Shown: positions 25,992-38,304 of the stretch, in pieces
Position numbering within the stretch: the stretch's first letter is position 1
How the letters are laid out: every line of letters begins with the position of its first letter
Origin: Sambucus nigra
Taxonomy: Eukaryota > Streptophyta > Magnoliopsida > Dipsacales > Adoxaceae
Assembly: GCA_949130495.1 (NCBI GenBank)
Contig: OX422216.1
Span: 100,633,967-100,697,966, forward strand
Length of the DNA stretch: 64,000 nt
Reading direction: 5' to 3'
Made by a program: the position numbers and the translations under genes
The notes under the pieces: model-generated
What the model saw: only the letters and a program-made list of their open reading frames with translations
What the model was told of the DNA's origin: nothing
Database searches by the model: none

Positions 25992-27718
25992 TTATTGTTT
26001 CTGCACACCTCTTTCCCAACCCTTTTGATGACACCTCCAAACCTTTTCCTGATCAAGTTCATCCACTGCTTTAATTTTAAGGGCCAGCCCTGAAGGGGCA
26101 GGGGTTGTAACAAGAGTAGAGTCCTCCATAACATCTAGAATGTCAAACTGATTAGAGGTAGTAACCTTGTTAGGGGTATTATCTCCCACTTCATTCTTTC
26201 TTGTACTAACCATCTCACTTGGCATACCTTCTACATCCATCCCACTCCTGACTGTCTCAACTGTTTCAACTGTTTTGGTTGTCTTATTGGCTTTAGTTTG
26301 TACTTTAGTCCATCCTTCTTCCAAGGACTTTTGAATCTCAGCTTGGCTTAAGATTGGATATACCTCTTCTTTATTATTTTTTTCCACCCAAGCTTTCTTC
26401 CCCTTAGGACAGTTGATTAGGGCATGACCAAATATTCCATAATGGACACAGGATGGAGGTTTCTCCTGGTATTCCACTCCAACTACTGCAATGGATCCAT
26501 CATCCATGGTGACATCAATGTTGTTTGGGAATTCTTTCATGACTTTTAACTCCACACAAATCCTTGCATAACTTATTCTATTCATACCTTCGGTAACTGT
26601 ATCAGCATACATAGGAACTCCCACTGAGCTAGCAACATAGCTAAGCCCCTCCTCTGTCCACAATTGGACAGGAATGTTATGGAACTTCACCCATACAGGT
26701 ATCTTAGAAGTCGAATCTTTGCTGAAAGAGAAGTTTGGTGTCCATTTTTGAATAATAATGGGGTTCCCCACAAAATGCCAAGGTCCATTGTCAATTACCT
26801 CATCCCTCATAATAGAATTATCAAATATAAAGAAATAGAATCCATTGTTGTGTCCCACTATTTGATTGAGGCCAAATTTATCCCATAGCCTATGGGCTAT
26901 ACTGCAAACCAAGGTGTAAGGAAAACTTCTCCCCAGAAGACACCCTACCATACTGCTTTCCCACTTAGCATAGCCATTTTTTTCCACCTCTAGAGGTGGG
27001 GAGACTGTGATTCTTTTATCATCAATAGAGGGAGCATGGTATGTAAATCTTAGCTTGGGATGTCTTTTATCCGCTACAACTTCTTTCCATGACTTGTCCT
27101 CCTTGGTCAGGGAAGAGTAGGCTAAAGGACCATACTCTTCACAATCCACCTTTGAACTAGTAGTCTTTACCTCCACTAACATACATCCATCAGAGTTTGA
27201 GGATTTATTTTTCAGTTTGGCACATCTGAAATGTAAAATGCCCTCTTGAGTGAAACCTTTTTCTTCAAGAAATTTTTGATATACCTCCTTCTCTTCATTT
27301 ATTTCTTTAATTCTAGAAACATTAACATTTGCTATGTCAATACTTGTTTCCGAAGGAAAGACTTGCCCCTCTTCAAACTCCTCAGTTTCGCTAGCTTCTT
27401 CATTTAGGACACCTACCGGACCAGGCTCCATTCCAACTTCCAAACCCTGACATACACTAGGGTTATGTTTAATCACTGGGTCTTTATCGACATCTACAGG
27501 GGACAATCAAACAGGACAGCTACTACCATGAGTGGCTGGAGGTAGGTTAGGCATGGCGATGTCAAGATGGTGGATGGACGTCGGAGCTGGTTTATTTAGG
27601 AAGGCGGCGGCTTACTAACGGGAGTATTAAATTTAGGGTTGTGTTTGGTTGGTGGTTTTTTAGTGAGAAGGGAGAGCATTTTGGCTTGAATGAAAGAGTT
27701 GTTGGAATCCATGGTGTT
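25992..27718 (-). pseudogene. LINE ORF1: DUF4283-type RNA-binding protein with zinc knuckle
   Basis: The C-terminal 504 codons (27506-25992) are open. They contain the DUF4283 region typical of plant LINE ORF1 (GRSFPYTLVCSIAHRLWDKF, then WHFVGNPIIIQKW and IPVWVKFHNIP) followed by a zinc knuckle read as CVHYGIFGHALINC, in which the second cysteine is tyrosine. The likely start is ATG at about 27718 (MDSNNSFIQAKML), and a stop plus frameshift near 27600-27510 separates it from the open part. ORF2 begins 43 bp after its stop, the usual bicistronic layout. ORF1 proteins coat LINE RNA; the changed knuckle suggests impaired binding. Confidence 0.85.
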
Positions 27719-27836
27719 ATTTACAAACAACAATAATGCAAAATGAATTTTCATGTCGACGAGGTTGGTGGATGGTGGTAAGTCATATATCAAGTTTCCA
27801 TAAACTTGTTGGGAGTTTTAATAATTATTTAATGTT

Positions 27837-28513
27837 GAAAGCACATTGTTTTTCCTCAAAGTTTCAATAACACTTATATAATTCTACCACCAAAATAATT
27901 ATCACAAAACATGTATTTTGATTGAAATAAACATCTACAATATTCAAACTTTGATTTCAAACACATTTAAAACTACAAATATAAAATTGTACATTATTGT
28001 GCCACGAGGAGGATATATAACAAACTCATACTTTAACTTTCGATTTGATCTAACTTAAATCCCTAGCTTTAATTGCAACCTTCAATTTCAAATGTGATAT
28101 CACATATCAACCATGAGTTTGTGATTTCAATCGGATAAATATGGTTATTAACGGATGTAATTCTCCAACAACAAAACCATAAACTAATACCCTTATTACC
28201 TAAAAAAGATATACACTAATTACATAAATTAATAAATAACACAAATAAAATAATGGGTTATAAAAGTGAACAACTTCTCCATCTTTTAATATATTTTTTC
28301 CTCTTCACAATCTTATATTTAAATAAAAAATTAAATAAAACATAATCATAAATATATTCGTACATATCACTCTCATAAGCAAATAAATTCAAAACTTTTG
28401 CGTAATTTAGTATACATCAATCAATTAAATGAGCACAATGATTACACGAATAATTATAATTTTGCAACAGAATTTCAATTCCAAAGCATGTATATATTTA
28501 TACATATGATTAT
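27837..28513 (-). other. CACTA leader segment between LINE and Tat insertion
   Basis: AT-rich, with no frame of interest. It is assigned to the CACTA element only because it joins the TnpD-like gene (after removal of the LINE) to the terminal segment 49868-50493 (after removal of the Tat element). Confidence 0.45.
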
Positions 28514-28925
28514 TGTGGGTACCCGAAATTAAGATCATGGGCCTAGACAAGTAGCCCAATTCTGGCGGCCCAAAGTCTAGACCCCCCATCTTTTATTTTG
28601 GTTATAACCCGATCTCTTCCCACTTTCCCATTAAGGGAGGATCTAGGGAGAGATGGAAGACGTGGGGGAATCCATCACCTCCACTTACCTAAATGTACAT
28701 GTATATATTAAACCCTAGGTCTGGGGCAAAGGGACAGGTTGTATTCTCTGTAATCACTCTCCGGAGTAAATAGAAATAACACCGACTGAACCACCGTGGA
28801 CGTAGGCACATCTTTGCTGAACCACGTACATCCTTTGTTGTGTGATTGTCATTTTACATTCCATGTTCTCATTTAGTGTTTGCATTTCTCTCATTTATTT
28901 ATGTTGCATAATAATTGTCACCACA
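28514..28925 (+). repeat. Tat 5' LTR
   Basis: TG...CA borders; 412 bp like its partner. It contains ATGTATATATTAAACC (near 28699), a TATA-like box, with a pyrimidine-rich leader after it. Confidence 0.95.
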
Positions 28926-28927
28926 AT

Positions 28928-28945
28928 TGGCGCCGTCTGTGGGAA
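28928..28945 (+). promoter_or_regulatory. Tat primer-binding site
   Basis: TGGCGCCGTCTGTGGGAA starts two bases after the LTR. This sequence is common after 5' LTRs of plant Tat and Athila elements. The first eight to nine bases fit the 3' end of tRNA-Asp or a tRNA-Arg; the exact primer tRNA is not settled here. Confidence 0.8.
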
Positions 28946-28992
28946 ACGTTAATCTTCCCTGAGAAAAACCCACACCAAAAAAGGAGTTTAAA

Positions 28993-31227
28993 ATGTCTGG
29001 TCACAGCAGCAATGCCCCCTAGGCAGGGGATATTCAAGAACCACATGCACCTCGCAGGATTAGGTCTGAAGTTCGACGTTCAGATCAGAGGGATCGCTTG
29101 GAAAGGCCAGCTTCAGAAGAAAGCCAAGGACCAACGAGGTCCACATAGATATCCAGATTGATTGATGCATACGAAGCAAGGCTCCACGAGCAAAGGGAGT
29201 CTTCTCGCAAATACGAGGCTGAGAATGCTCGCTTGAAAAGAAGACTGGAAAGACTAGAGAGGGAGCTTCATCCTGATAACAAGAGACGTCCATACTGCAC
29301 TCCTAGCCCTCAGGCGAAAAAGTCTCACAGCCGAGGAAGGAGCCCCAGTCGAGGATCTCAAAAGGTTGAGGGAGACGAATCAAATGACAACCTCCACGTG
29401 CAGCTGCGAAGAGCTCGCCGTTACCAAAGCCCTGCTCGCAGCGACGAGAACATACGAAATCTGGTCTGCAGGGAGATAGACCAACATCCTGCCCACTATG
29501 GTACCAGATCGACCCGAGAACTCGCTAGGTGAGCTCTCAAAACCCAGATGAAGTCACCTTTCACGAGGGAAATTTAGGAAGAAGAAGCCCCCAAGAAATT
29601 TTCCATTCCAAAGTTCAAGATTTATAACGGTAAGACTGACCCCATTGATCACGTCAGGCAGTATCGACAAGCCATGACCCTCTGGAACCATCGGGACACG
29701 CTAATGTCCCGAATTGTTCCTTCGAGCCTGCATGACGTAGCGCAGAAGTGGTTCGAAAAGCTCCCCCACCGGTCAATCAGGAGTTTCAAATCCTTGGCCG
29801 AGATTTTTACGGCCCGATTCATTACCAGTAGCTCCCATCCCAAAAGGATGGATGCTTAGCTGACAATGAAGAAAACGCCTCAAGAGACCCTCCGAGACTA
29901 CGCAAAGAGGTATTGGGAGTTATTCAATGAGATCGAGGATTGCGCCGAGGAAGTGGCAATGGCCTCTTTCAAAATTGGGCTCCCTAGTTCATCCCTTCTA
30001 TACCAGTCCCTGATGAAGAAGGAAGCTATGACTATTGACGATCTAATGGCTCGCATCGAGAAGTACGCTAAGGTGGAAGACGTCACCCGCCTCAGTACAG
30101 GAGAAAATGGTTGAGCTAAACTCACTACCAAGGGAAGTGACAAAGCTGAGAACTAGAAGAAAGGAGGGAAGAACGAGGGCAAAAATGGCTCCAAGAACGG
30201 AGGGAACAATGATGCGTCGAAAGCATTCCAGGCGGTCAACACCACCTTCAAAGAACCAATTTACAAAATTCTCGCGAAGATCAAAGATGATCCATTCATC
30301 AAGTGGCCCAGGAAGATGGGAGGAGATCCCTCGAAGAGGAACAATGCGCTAAGATGCGCTTTTCACAAAGAGGGAGGACATAAGACTGAGCACTGCAAAG
30401 CTCTTAAGTCTCACCTCGAGGAGCTGGCCCAGTCTGGACATTTGAGAGATTTTGTGGAGAAAAGGGCAGAAAAAGTGGCTGCCAATAGAGAGACGAGACC
30501 TGACAACGTGCTGGAAGATGACGCTAGACATGAGTTCGCGGTAATTCACGGGGCATCTGATGCCAAGCAGATACAAGGAAATTCAGCTCGAATGAAGATG
30601 AAGAAACTTACAGCGGTAATGCAGGCTTTTCAGATCGATCCAGCAAAGTCACAATCACGAAAGCGTCGACGAGCAGATGACATCAACTATGACAAGCATA
30701 TTATCTTCGAAGATGAGGATCTGGTGGGAGTGAGGACCCCACATCACGATGCTCTGATCATTACCCTCAGGATAGCCAACTTTGACGTCGATAAGTTGCT
30801 CGTCGATCAAGGGAGCTTGTCCAAAGTAATGTATCTCGACCTATTCAGAAAGTTGATGTTAAGCGTCACCGACCTTAAGGAAGCTACTGTCCCTTTAGTT
30901 GGCTTCGCTGGAAAAATAACTATACCCCTGGGAAAGATTGTACTACCGGTGCGTGCTGGAAACGTCTCCAAGATGATCGAGTTTTTGGTAGTCGACATCG
31001 ACTCGCCATACCAGGCCATCCTCGACAGGGGATGGCTTCATGCGATGAAGGCAGTCTCCTCGACCTACCATCAGAAACTCAAGTATGTAACCGAGCGAGG
31101 AGTAATGGAGATTTACGGTGACCAAGCGATGGTAAGAAGGTGCTTCATAGCAGCCATCCGACCAAAGCCAGAGAAGAATGCCGATCAATCCAGCGAGAAA
31201 GTTGAAGAAGGTCTGACACCTTCTAAA
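28993..31227 (+). pseudogene. Tat gag and protease (N-terminal part of gag-pol)
   Basis: One frame runs through this whole segment but is closed by in-frame stops, the first ten codons after the ATG at 28993. Visible parts: an Arg/Glu-rich coiled-coil start (29160-29270), a retrotransposon gag domain near 29600-30110 (MTLWNHRD, DVAQKWFEKLP, TLRDYAKRYWELFNE), a zinc knuckle reduced to CAFHKEGGHKTEHC at 30355-30396, and an aspartic protease near 30760-31060 with VDQGSLSKVMY where D-S/T-G-S is expected, then IDSPYQAILDRGWL. The protease site looks damaged. Stops are of the kinds TAG, TGA and TAA at places such as 29020, 29530 and 29857. Confidence 0.85.
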
Positions 31228-34200
31228 TAACAATTAAAGTATAGAAGACCTGGAGTAGAGGAGACCAGGATCCTCCCCTCCGAGCGTGTCATCGAGGACC
31301 TGGTAGAAGTCACGGTTGGAGATGGCAACAGTAATAGAGTCTTCTTGATTGGAGCATCTCTCACCGACCAGGAACAGAAGGAATTGACAACTCTGCTGAG
31401 ACGCAATGTAGATGTTTTTGCGTGGGAACCATACGAGCTGCCTAGAATCGATCCTAGTATGGTCTGTCATCAGTTGCACGTCGATCCCACCTTCAAACCG
31501 ATCACGCAGAAGGCACGGCGAACTGCACCCAAAAAGGCTAAAGTGCTCGAAAAAGAAGTTGAAAAACTACTGGATGCAGGATCCATACGGGAAGTACAAT
31601 TCCCCAAGTGGTTATCAAACCCAGTAGTAGTTCCGAAGAGCAACGGGAAGTGGAGAGTTTGCATTAACTTCACTGACCTCAATAAAGCGTGCCCTAAAGA
31701 TAGTTTCCCCCTCCCAAAGATAGACCAACTAGTAGAAGCCACTACAGCTCACGAGCGAATGAGTTTTCTGGACGCATACTCGGGGTATCACCAAATCCCT
31801 TTGTATGCCCCAGACCAAGACAAAACGGCGTTCATCACAATGGTTGGGTTATACTGCTACAAGGTCTTGCCCTTTGGGCTCAAGAATGCAGGGGCAACAT
31901 ATTAGCGGCTGGTCACTAAGATGTTCAAGGACCAGATGGGAAACACCATGGAGGTCTACATCGATGACATGCTCATTAAAAGTAAGAAAAAGGAAAATCA
32001 CCTCTCAGACCTGTCAAACACCTTCGAAATCCTCAGGAAGTACCGAATGAAACTTAATGCAAGCAAGTGTTCTTTCGGTGTCCAGTCAGGAAAATTTCTT
32101 GGGTACTTGATCAGTAAGAGAGGCATAGAGGCTAACCCAGACCAGATCGATGCCATTAGCATGGTACAACCCCCTCACACAATCCGGGACGTACAGAAGC
32201 TCACTGGAATGCTCGCAGCATTAAATCGTTTCATCTCTAAATCCTCCGAGAGGTGAAAGCCTTTCTTCCAGCTTCTAAAAGGGAACAAGGCGGTAGGGTG
32301 GAGCCCAGATTGCTCGCGAGCATTTGTCGAGCTCAAATCCTACTTAAGCTCTCCACCACTGCTTGTCATACCACAACAGACAGATTCTCTGTACCTGTGC
32401 CTCTTCGTTTCCAACCACACTGTCATCTCTGCGTTAATATGCGAGGTTGGAGGAATCCAGCACCCCGTTTATTACGCGAGCAAGACCCTACTGGACGCCG
32501 AGCATAGGTACCTACCACTGGAGAAGCTCTCCTTTGCACTAGTAGTAGCCTCGAGGAAGCTGAAGCATTATTTCGAAACCCACACTATTATCGTCCTTAC
32601 ATCGCATCCCCTTAAAGCAATCCTGAGGAAAGAGGATTTGTCGGGCAGACTGTCTAAGTTGTCAGTCAAGCTCAGGCGATTGACATCTAATTTCAACCAA
32701 GGACCGCAATCAAGGGGCAGATCCTTACTGATTTCATAGCCGAGTTCACTAGCAAGGATCGCTCCGACCAACCTCAACCAACAAGGCAAAAGGAGAACCC
32801 AGCAATGGAGAAGACCTGGAAACTGTTTGTTGATGGAGCCCCCAACTCAAAGGGTGGAGGGGTAGGCATTTTCCTCATTACTCTAGAGAACACAATCCTT
32901 GAACAAGGGATCAGGCTTGGATTTGCAGCCTCCAACAACGAAGCAGAGTACGAAGCCTTAATAGCCGGCCTCCAAAAGGCGCACACTTTGGGAGCAAAAC
33001 ATTTACAGGTATTCGGCGATTTCCCATTAGTCTCCAATCAGATAAGTGGAGACTACAATGCAAAAGATGAAAGAATGGCAGCTTACCTCACCTTGGTAAA
33101 AAAACTAATATCAAGCTTTGAAGATATCAATGTCCAGCAGTTTCCCAGGGGGCAGAATAGTCATGATGACGCCCTAGCAGCACTGAGTTCGGCAGTTGAC
33201 TCCGACCTAAAAAGATCCATCCCCATCAATTTCCTCACTCGTCCAAGCTTTAACCACGACAGCAAGCCACCAAACGTGGAACAGGTACTCCAGGTGGGAT
33301 CATCCCCCAGCTGGATGGACCCCTTAAGGGACTATTTAAAAGATGCATGCTCCCTGATGACAAGAAGGTTGCCCACCAAATAAGAGTCAAAGCTTCTCCC
33401 ATTCACTTATCCCAGAAGGCAACTTGTACAAGAGATCCTTCTCCAGTCCCTACCTCCAATGCGTTCACCCAGGGGATGTCAAGAAAGTGCTACACGAGCT
33501 TCACGAAGGAGTCTGTGGAAGCCATATCGGAGGAAGGTCTCTAGCTTTTCGAGCAATGAAGGAAGGCTATTGGTGGCCATATATGCAAAGGAACTCCGCG
33601 GTATATGTCCTCAAATGCCTGAAATGCCAACTTCACGCTCCTATGGTCCACCAACCCGCCAGCGATCTAAAATCCCTGTCCAGCCCATGGCCATTCGCCC
33701 AATGGGGAATGGACATCATGGGACCACTGCCTACCGCCACTGACAATCGCAAATATCTGTTGGTTGTGACTGACCACTTCACCAAATGGATCGAGGCGAA
33801 ACCCCTAGTGAACATCCGAGACGCTGATATGATAAGGTTCATATGGAGGAATATAATCACTCATTTTGGTATCCCCAGAACCATCATCACCGATAATGGA
33901 ACACAGTTCGAAAGCGGATCCTTTCAGAACTTCTGTAATGAACACGGTATCAGACACCACTTCAGTTCGGTGGCCTACCCTCAGAGCAATGGCCAAGCTG
34001 AGGCTTCCAACAAAACTGTTATCAATGGATTAAAGAAGCGATTGGAGCGAGCCAAAGGCGCATGGGTAAATGAACTACCCCATATCCTATGGGCATACCG
34101 AACCACTCCTCGGCGAGCAACAGGAGAAACCCAATTTTCGCTGACATAAGGCATGGAAGCAGTCATCCCACTAGAAGCAGGTTTGCCAACAATGAGGTCC

Positions 34201-34548
34201 AACCTTGTCGACTAGGGCCATAATGATGCAACATTGCTCGCTGAGCTCGACCTAGCCAACGAGCGCCGGGAGCTAGCCCTAGTGAAACTAGCGAGCTACT
34301 AGCAACAGCTCGCGAGGCATTACAACAAAAGGGTTAACCCGAGGACATTCTGAGTTGGGGACTACGTTCTAAGAAGAGTCCTGGGCAGCGCAGTGAAACC
34401 ATCAGACGACAAGCTAGGCCCAAATAGGGAAGGACCCTTTAAGATAGCCAAAGATGATCTGCAGGGCGCCTATCACTTGGAAACGATGGAAGGCAGAGAA
34501 ATACCACGAGCATGGAATGCAGCCAATCTCAAGAGATTCTATTTTTAG
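31228..34548 (+). pseudogene. Tat reverse transcriptase, two RNase H domains and integrase
   Basis: This continues the gag frame. RT: FLDAYSGYHQIPL, LPFGLKNAGATY followed by a stop and RLV, and the catalytic VYIDDMLIKS at about 31957. RNase H runs to about 32700, where the frame shifts. A second, archaeal-type RNase H (32805-33220) has FVDGAPNSKGGG, NNEAEYEALIAG, VFGDFPLVSNQ and NSHDDALAAL. More frame changes near 33340-33400 lead into the integrase: zinc-type His/Cys (LHEGVCGSH, LKCLKCQ), then D-D-E in MDIMGPL, ITDNGTQFES and NGQAEASNK. Four stops follow before the end at 34548 (AANLKRFYF). The dual RNase H places it in Tat. Confidence 0.9.
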
Positions 34549-35194
34549 ATCTTTCTTTTATTCTTCTAGTTATGAAACTAGAAGATCATTTCCCTTATCA
34601 TTAATGAAAGTTATTTAATTGGTTACATTCTGATAAGTAACAGCTGCATTTATCGCACATCTTTTCCAAATAATAGGCACATTGATCACTACACTATAGC
34701 AGGGGAATATCCCTCCTCAGGTCATCGTTATGAAACACGAAGGACCTCTTAGCATTGCCCCTGGCAATATATGAAGCCCTATAGGGGATTCTTAGGCAAT
34801 ATGACCAAATTTTATACTGGTCATCAAACATTCTTTGGTTGAATAAAATCCTGATTGGATAAAGCATCCAACACCAGGTGTGTCCTCGCCAATTGCCCCA
34901 CTTAGGCCAAAGGGAGTGTGATGACACAACCTAAAAGGTAAAGCGGTGCACAATGGTATCTCGGTATTATACTGGACTGGGAGGACACTTGCATGACAAA
35001 ACAAACTTAGAAGATCACAAAGCATCAAGAGTATGAAGAATATAACGCACTTGTTTAGTCGGCAAAATTGCCCAAAACACAAACTTTTCATTAATTCATC
35101 ATATTCACAAACAAGGGTGATACATGTTTAGTCGGACAGCTCTCCCAAAGCATTTACATTATCAAAAATACAAAAAACAACAACTGGCAAAATC
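34549..35194. other. Convergent 3' region between Tat pol and antisense gene B
   Basis: Non-coding. ATTAATGAAAG at 34600-34610 follows the pol stop on the plus strand, and ATTAATGAAAAG follows the antisense stop on the minus strand (35084-35095). These resemble near-upstream polyadenylation elements, so sense and antisense transcripts probably end here facing each other (inference). Confidence 0.5.
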
Positions 35195-35361
35195 TCAATG
35201 GGGGTGAGGCCTCTGAGCGAGATAATCATCCACTCGAGCTCTTCGTCCGTCATCGGGAGCAGGAACTAACTCTTCCTCAACCTCATTCGCATCCGACTCC
35301 AATAATTGCCGAGGGATGGCATCGATGTGGATCCATCGATCATCCCTCCGAAAGGGGTTAG

Positions 35362-38263
35362 TGTGACACCCTGAATAATTAAATACCGGGTAGCTACTCC
35401 TTTATTATATTAATTCAAAATGCCAAGTTGGTTCAGTTAATAGCATCACTGTCGAAAACATTTAATGATTACTAACCACCTAGTATTTAAAAAGTAAGTT
35501 GTCAAATTTTAAATTAAATCTGATTAACATGCGATAAATGAAATGTAAAAGAATAACATCACCATACACCATAAAGTCTCAATAAAGTAACCAACAAATA
35601 ATAATAAGTCTGGAGGAAAACTCCTCACAACAATCCCATAAACTGAATTAAATAAAACAGTGTATCCTGAATTAATTACATGCCAAAAATCTGAATAACT
35701 GAATTATGAAATGTCTCTAAAAGAAATAGGCGACATGCCCTACAAATGATGGAACTGAATATGGAGTCAAGACTAGAGAAGAGGCGTCTACTGTCAAGGC
35801 CCTGTAACTTCCACAACAGCTACAGCTCGTCACCTGAATAGAATTACTATGCATGGTGTCCTTGTGGCTGGGCACCTAAAAAGGTTTTTACAAAAAAATA
35901 GATTTTAAAGCAAACGGGTCAGAGCCCGAAAGTGGAGAGTATTTTAAAAACAGCAAGTGCTTTAATAACATTAAAACAATGAATGCAAAATACATGTTAG
36001 GACGTGCTCTCACATGAAATACTCACCTCTCGACTAATTGTGCACTCCTAACGTACCATACCCATTCAAGTGATTCTCACATCTAACTAAACCGACATAA
36101 GTTATAACGTTTCTACTCGATTCACAATATGAATTCCCAATGTTATCACTTGAATAGATAGCTTTACTTAAACTCGGATTCTGAATTATCAGCATTACCA
36201 TTTACTGGAGGTTATCCCCTTATTTATCTTCTCAAGGAGTTACTATAAATTATTCTCATAATTAAACATGACAAGTCTGTTCATTTAACCGTATATCATT
36301 CACATCATAAATATACAATACAAGCACCCCGAGACTAAGCTATGGTGCACACATACTCTGCTATCCATCCCGGTACATCACGTACATAAGGATCACGCAT
36401 TCCGAATCTCTCAGGAATCGTTCTCAGATAACAACAATCACAATCAATGGAGGCGAACACAGTCACATCACATGGGTTACGCACATACCTACGCTCCCAC
36501 GATCAACGGTCTTATTAACTTCCCAATAAGTCCTTCTCTGACCTATGTCCTCGAGGTACCAATCTAAATCCGGGTACACAAAGATTAGATGGCCCTAAGT
36601 GAACGTAAACCTCCCGTGATAGCAAGTATGGTAGGTATGTCATACACATAAAATCATATACATATACTAAGCATGCACACATCCTAGTAATTACCATAAT
36701 TTATTAGTGGTATACTTCTCATTCTTATACCAACTTATAATGTTACGCAATTCACATATCCCCGATTAATACTAACATTTAAATCGTCAATTATTCTCAC
36801 ATCGTAATTAGTCACTCACGTCCTAATCCACAATTTTCATTTGGTTCTAATCACACTTCTATGTTTTACTCCTCAATATATCCCAAATATCCCAAATATA
36901 TCAATTAGTCATCAAGGGAATGTTATCTCTACAATTAAACCAGGTTACGGGACATTAGAAATCAAATCAGGCCAAAAATGCCAATCTGTCAACTCGTTAG
37001 AAGTCTCGTTCGAACGAGGTCGTTCGAACGAGAGTTCATTCGAACGAAGTGGGCATCTAACGAGATCTCGTTCGAACGAAAGGCATCGAACGAACATCCA
37101 ACTCGTTAGAAGTCAAACTGTCAACTCGTTAGAAGCTCGTTCGAACGACCTGGGCAGGCCTTCTAATGAGGTGACAATTTTGAGCCCAGAATTCTCCTAT
37201 CTCGTTTTTCCCAATTTTCTTCACCTCTAATCTCATCTAAACATCATTCCAACAGTAGTTCAAGGTTTCTAATCATTCCTAAACATACTTAGGTCGTATT
37301 TTAACATATATATGGGGTCGAATCCCCCTAAACAACACCCAATTATCAAATCTCCCAATTTTCCCCCAAACCTTATGAGTATGAACCCTAGAAAATTAAA
37401 GTCATCAATATCCATAATTAAATCCGTTTTTGTATTATAAAAGATGTATTTCAAACAGTATAATCGCCCAAACACAATTCTACATGAAATCTCTTTATCA
37501 AAACATGAATTTATAACTCCAATTACATAGGTTTTTACAAGTCTCCCAATACAATGCAATTATATCAATTTCTAAGAATGGAAGAAGCATTCGCTTGAAA
37601 TTAACGTAATTAAACCACTTGCCTTGGATTATTCTCTGAATTTGGTGTTGAATTGATGAAGGTTGCTCTCTCTCCTTTTTCTCCCAAGGTTGAAGGTTGA
37701 AGATGAAGGTTAAGGTTTTCTTTTTTGGGAATCTCTCCTAACTTCTCATGAAACTCCCGTAGCCCTCTAATCAGTTAATTGCTGGTAATGGGTTAGTGGG
37801 TCATTAAATTACCTATTTTAAACTCCCAAAATTCGTTGGTCAAAATTCCTAAAATTCTAAAATTACCAAAATACCCTTTTAAGTTGTCGGTATGGCCTAA
37901 AAATGCCCCGGGTTCCAAACTAAACCCCCGGCTAGTGTTTTCTGACTATTTCGACCCTTCCGGACACGTTGGCGCACTCAAAATGACCATACGGTTGATA
38001 AAAATAAAATCCACTTTTTAATTAAAATATTTATATTCCTGACGCGACTGTCACACGCGTCCTAACAAAATTTCCAAATTGCCGTATTTCAATTTCACGA
38101 CAAATTCAATATATTCAATATTCATTATAATCAAATAATACCCATTATAATCAAATACCAACTCACATCTCGTTAGTATTTTATCCGGATTAATTCTCAA
38201 TTAATACCCATTTAATTCAATTAATCCCATAAATAAATATCACCAAAAATACGGGGTATTACA
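35362..38263 (-). repeat. Tekay B 3' LTR
   Basis: 2902 bp, TGTGACACCC...GGTATTACA. It differs from its partner by scattered substitutions, fewer CGTTCGAACG units in the palindrome cluster and about 36 bp near 38180-38215 that the partner lacks. Confidence 0.95.
36991..37150. repeat. Cluster of CGTTCGAACG palindromes, Tekay B 3' LTR
   Basis: About six full or near-full CGTTCGAACGA units plus several ACTCGTTAGAAG half-like units in 160 bp. Confidence 0.9.
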
Positions 38264-38264
38264 T

Positions 38265-38273
38265 ACTTCCCCC
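38265..38273 (-). promoter_or_regulatory. Tekay B polypurine tract
   Basis: GGGGGAAGT on the minus strand, directly before the 3' LTR, preceded by GGACGAAATTC, as in element A. It primes plus-strand DNA synthesis. Confidence 0.85.
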
Positions 38274-38304
38274 TAATAACAGAATTTCGTCCCGAAATTC
38301 GGAA

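Larger units (their letters stand above)
22184..27819 (-). mobile_element. Near full-length L1-type LINE
   Basis: A 5.6-kb minus-strand element with ORF1, ORF2 and a poly(A) tail (eight A on the minus strand, about 22182-22189). It is flanked by a 17-bp target duplication, AATAATTATTTAATGTT, at 22167-22183 and 27820-27836. This is diagnostic of target-primed insertion and defines the ends. Both frames are broken. No RNase H follows the zinc-binding domain. It sits in the leader of the CACTA element, just before its TnpD-like gene. Confidence 0.92.

Noticed and set aside
36991..37150. Palindromic repeats as a CRISPR-like array
   Set aside because: Spacers are short, irregular and shared between copies, there are no cas genes, and the context is a plant LTR.
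36841..37230. 129-codon plus-strand frame, with a relative at 44596-44892
   Set aside because: It runs through the palindrome cluster of the Tekay B LTR and opposes the element's genes. Similarity of the two is due to their being LTRs of one element.
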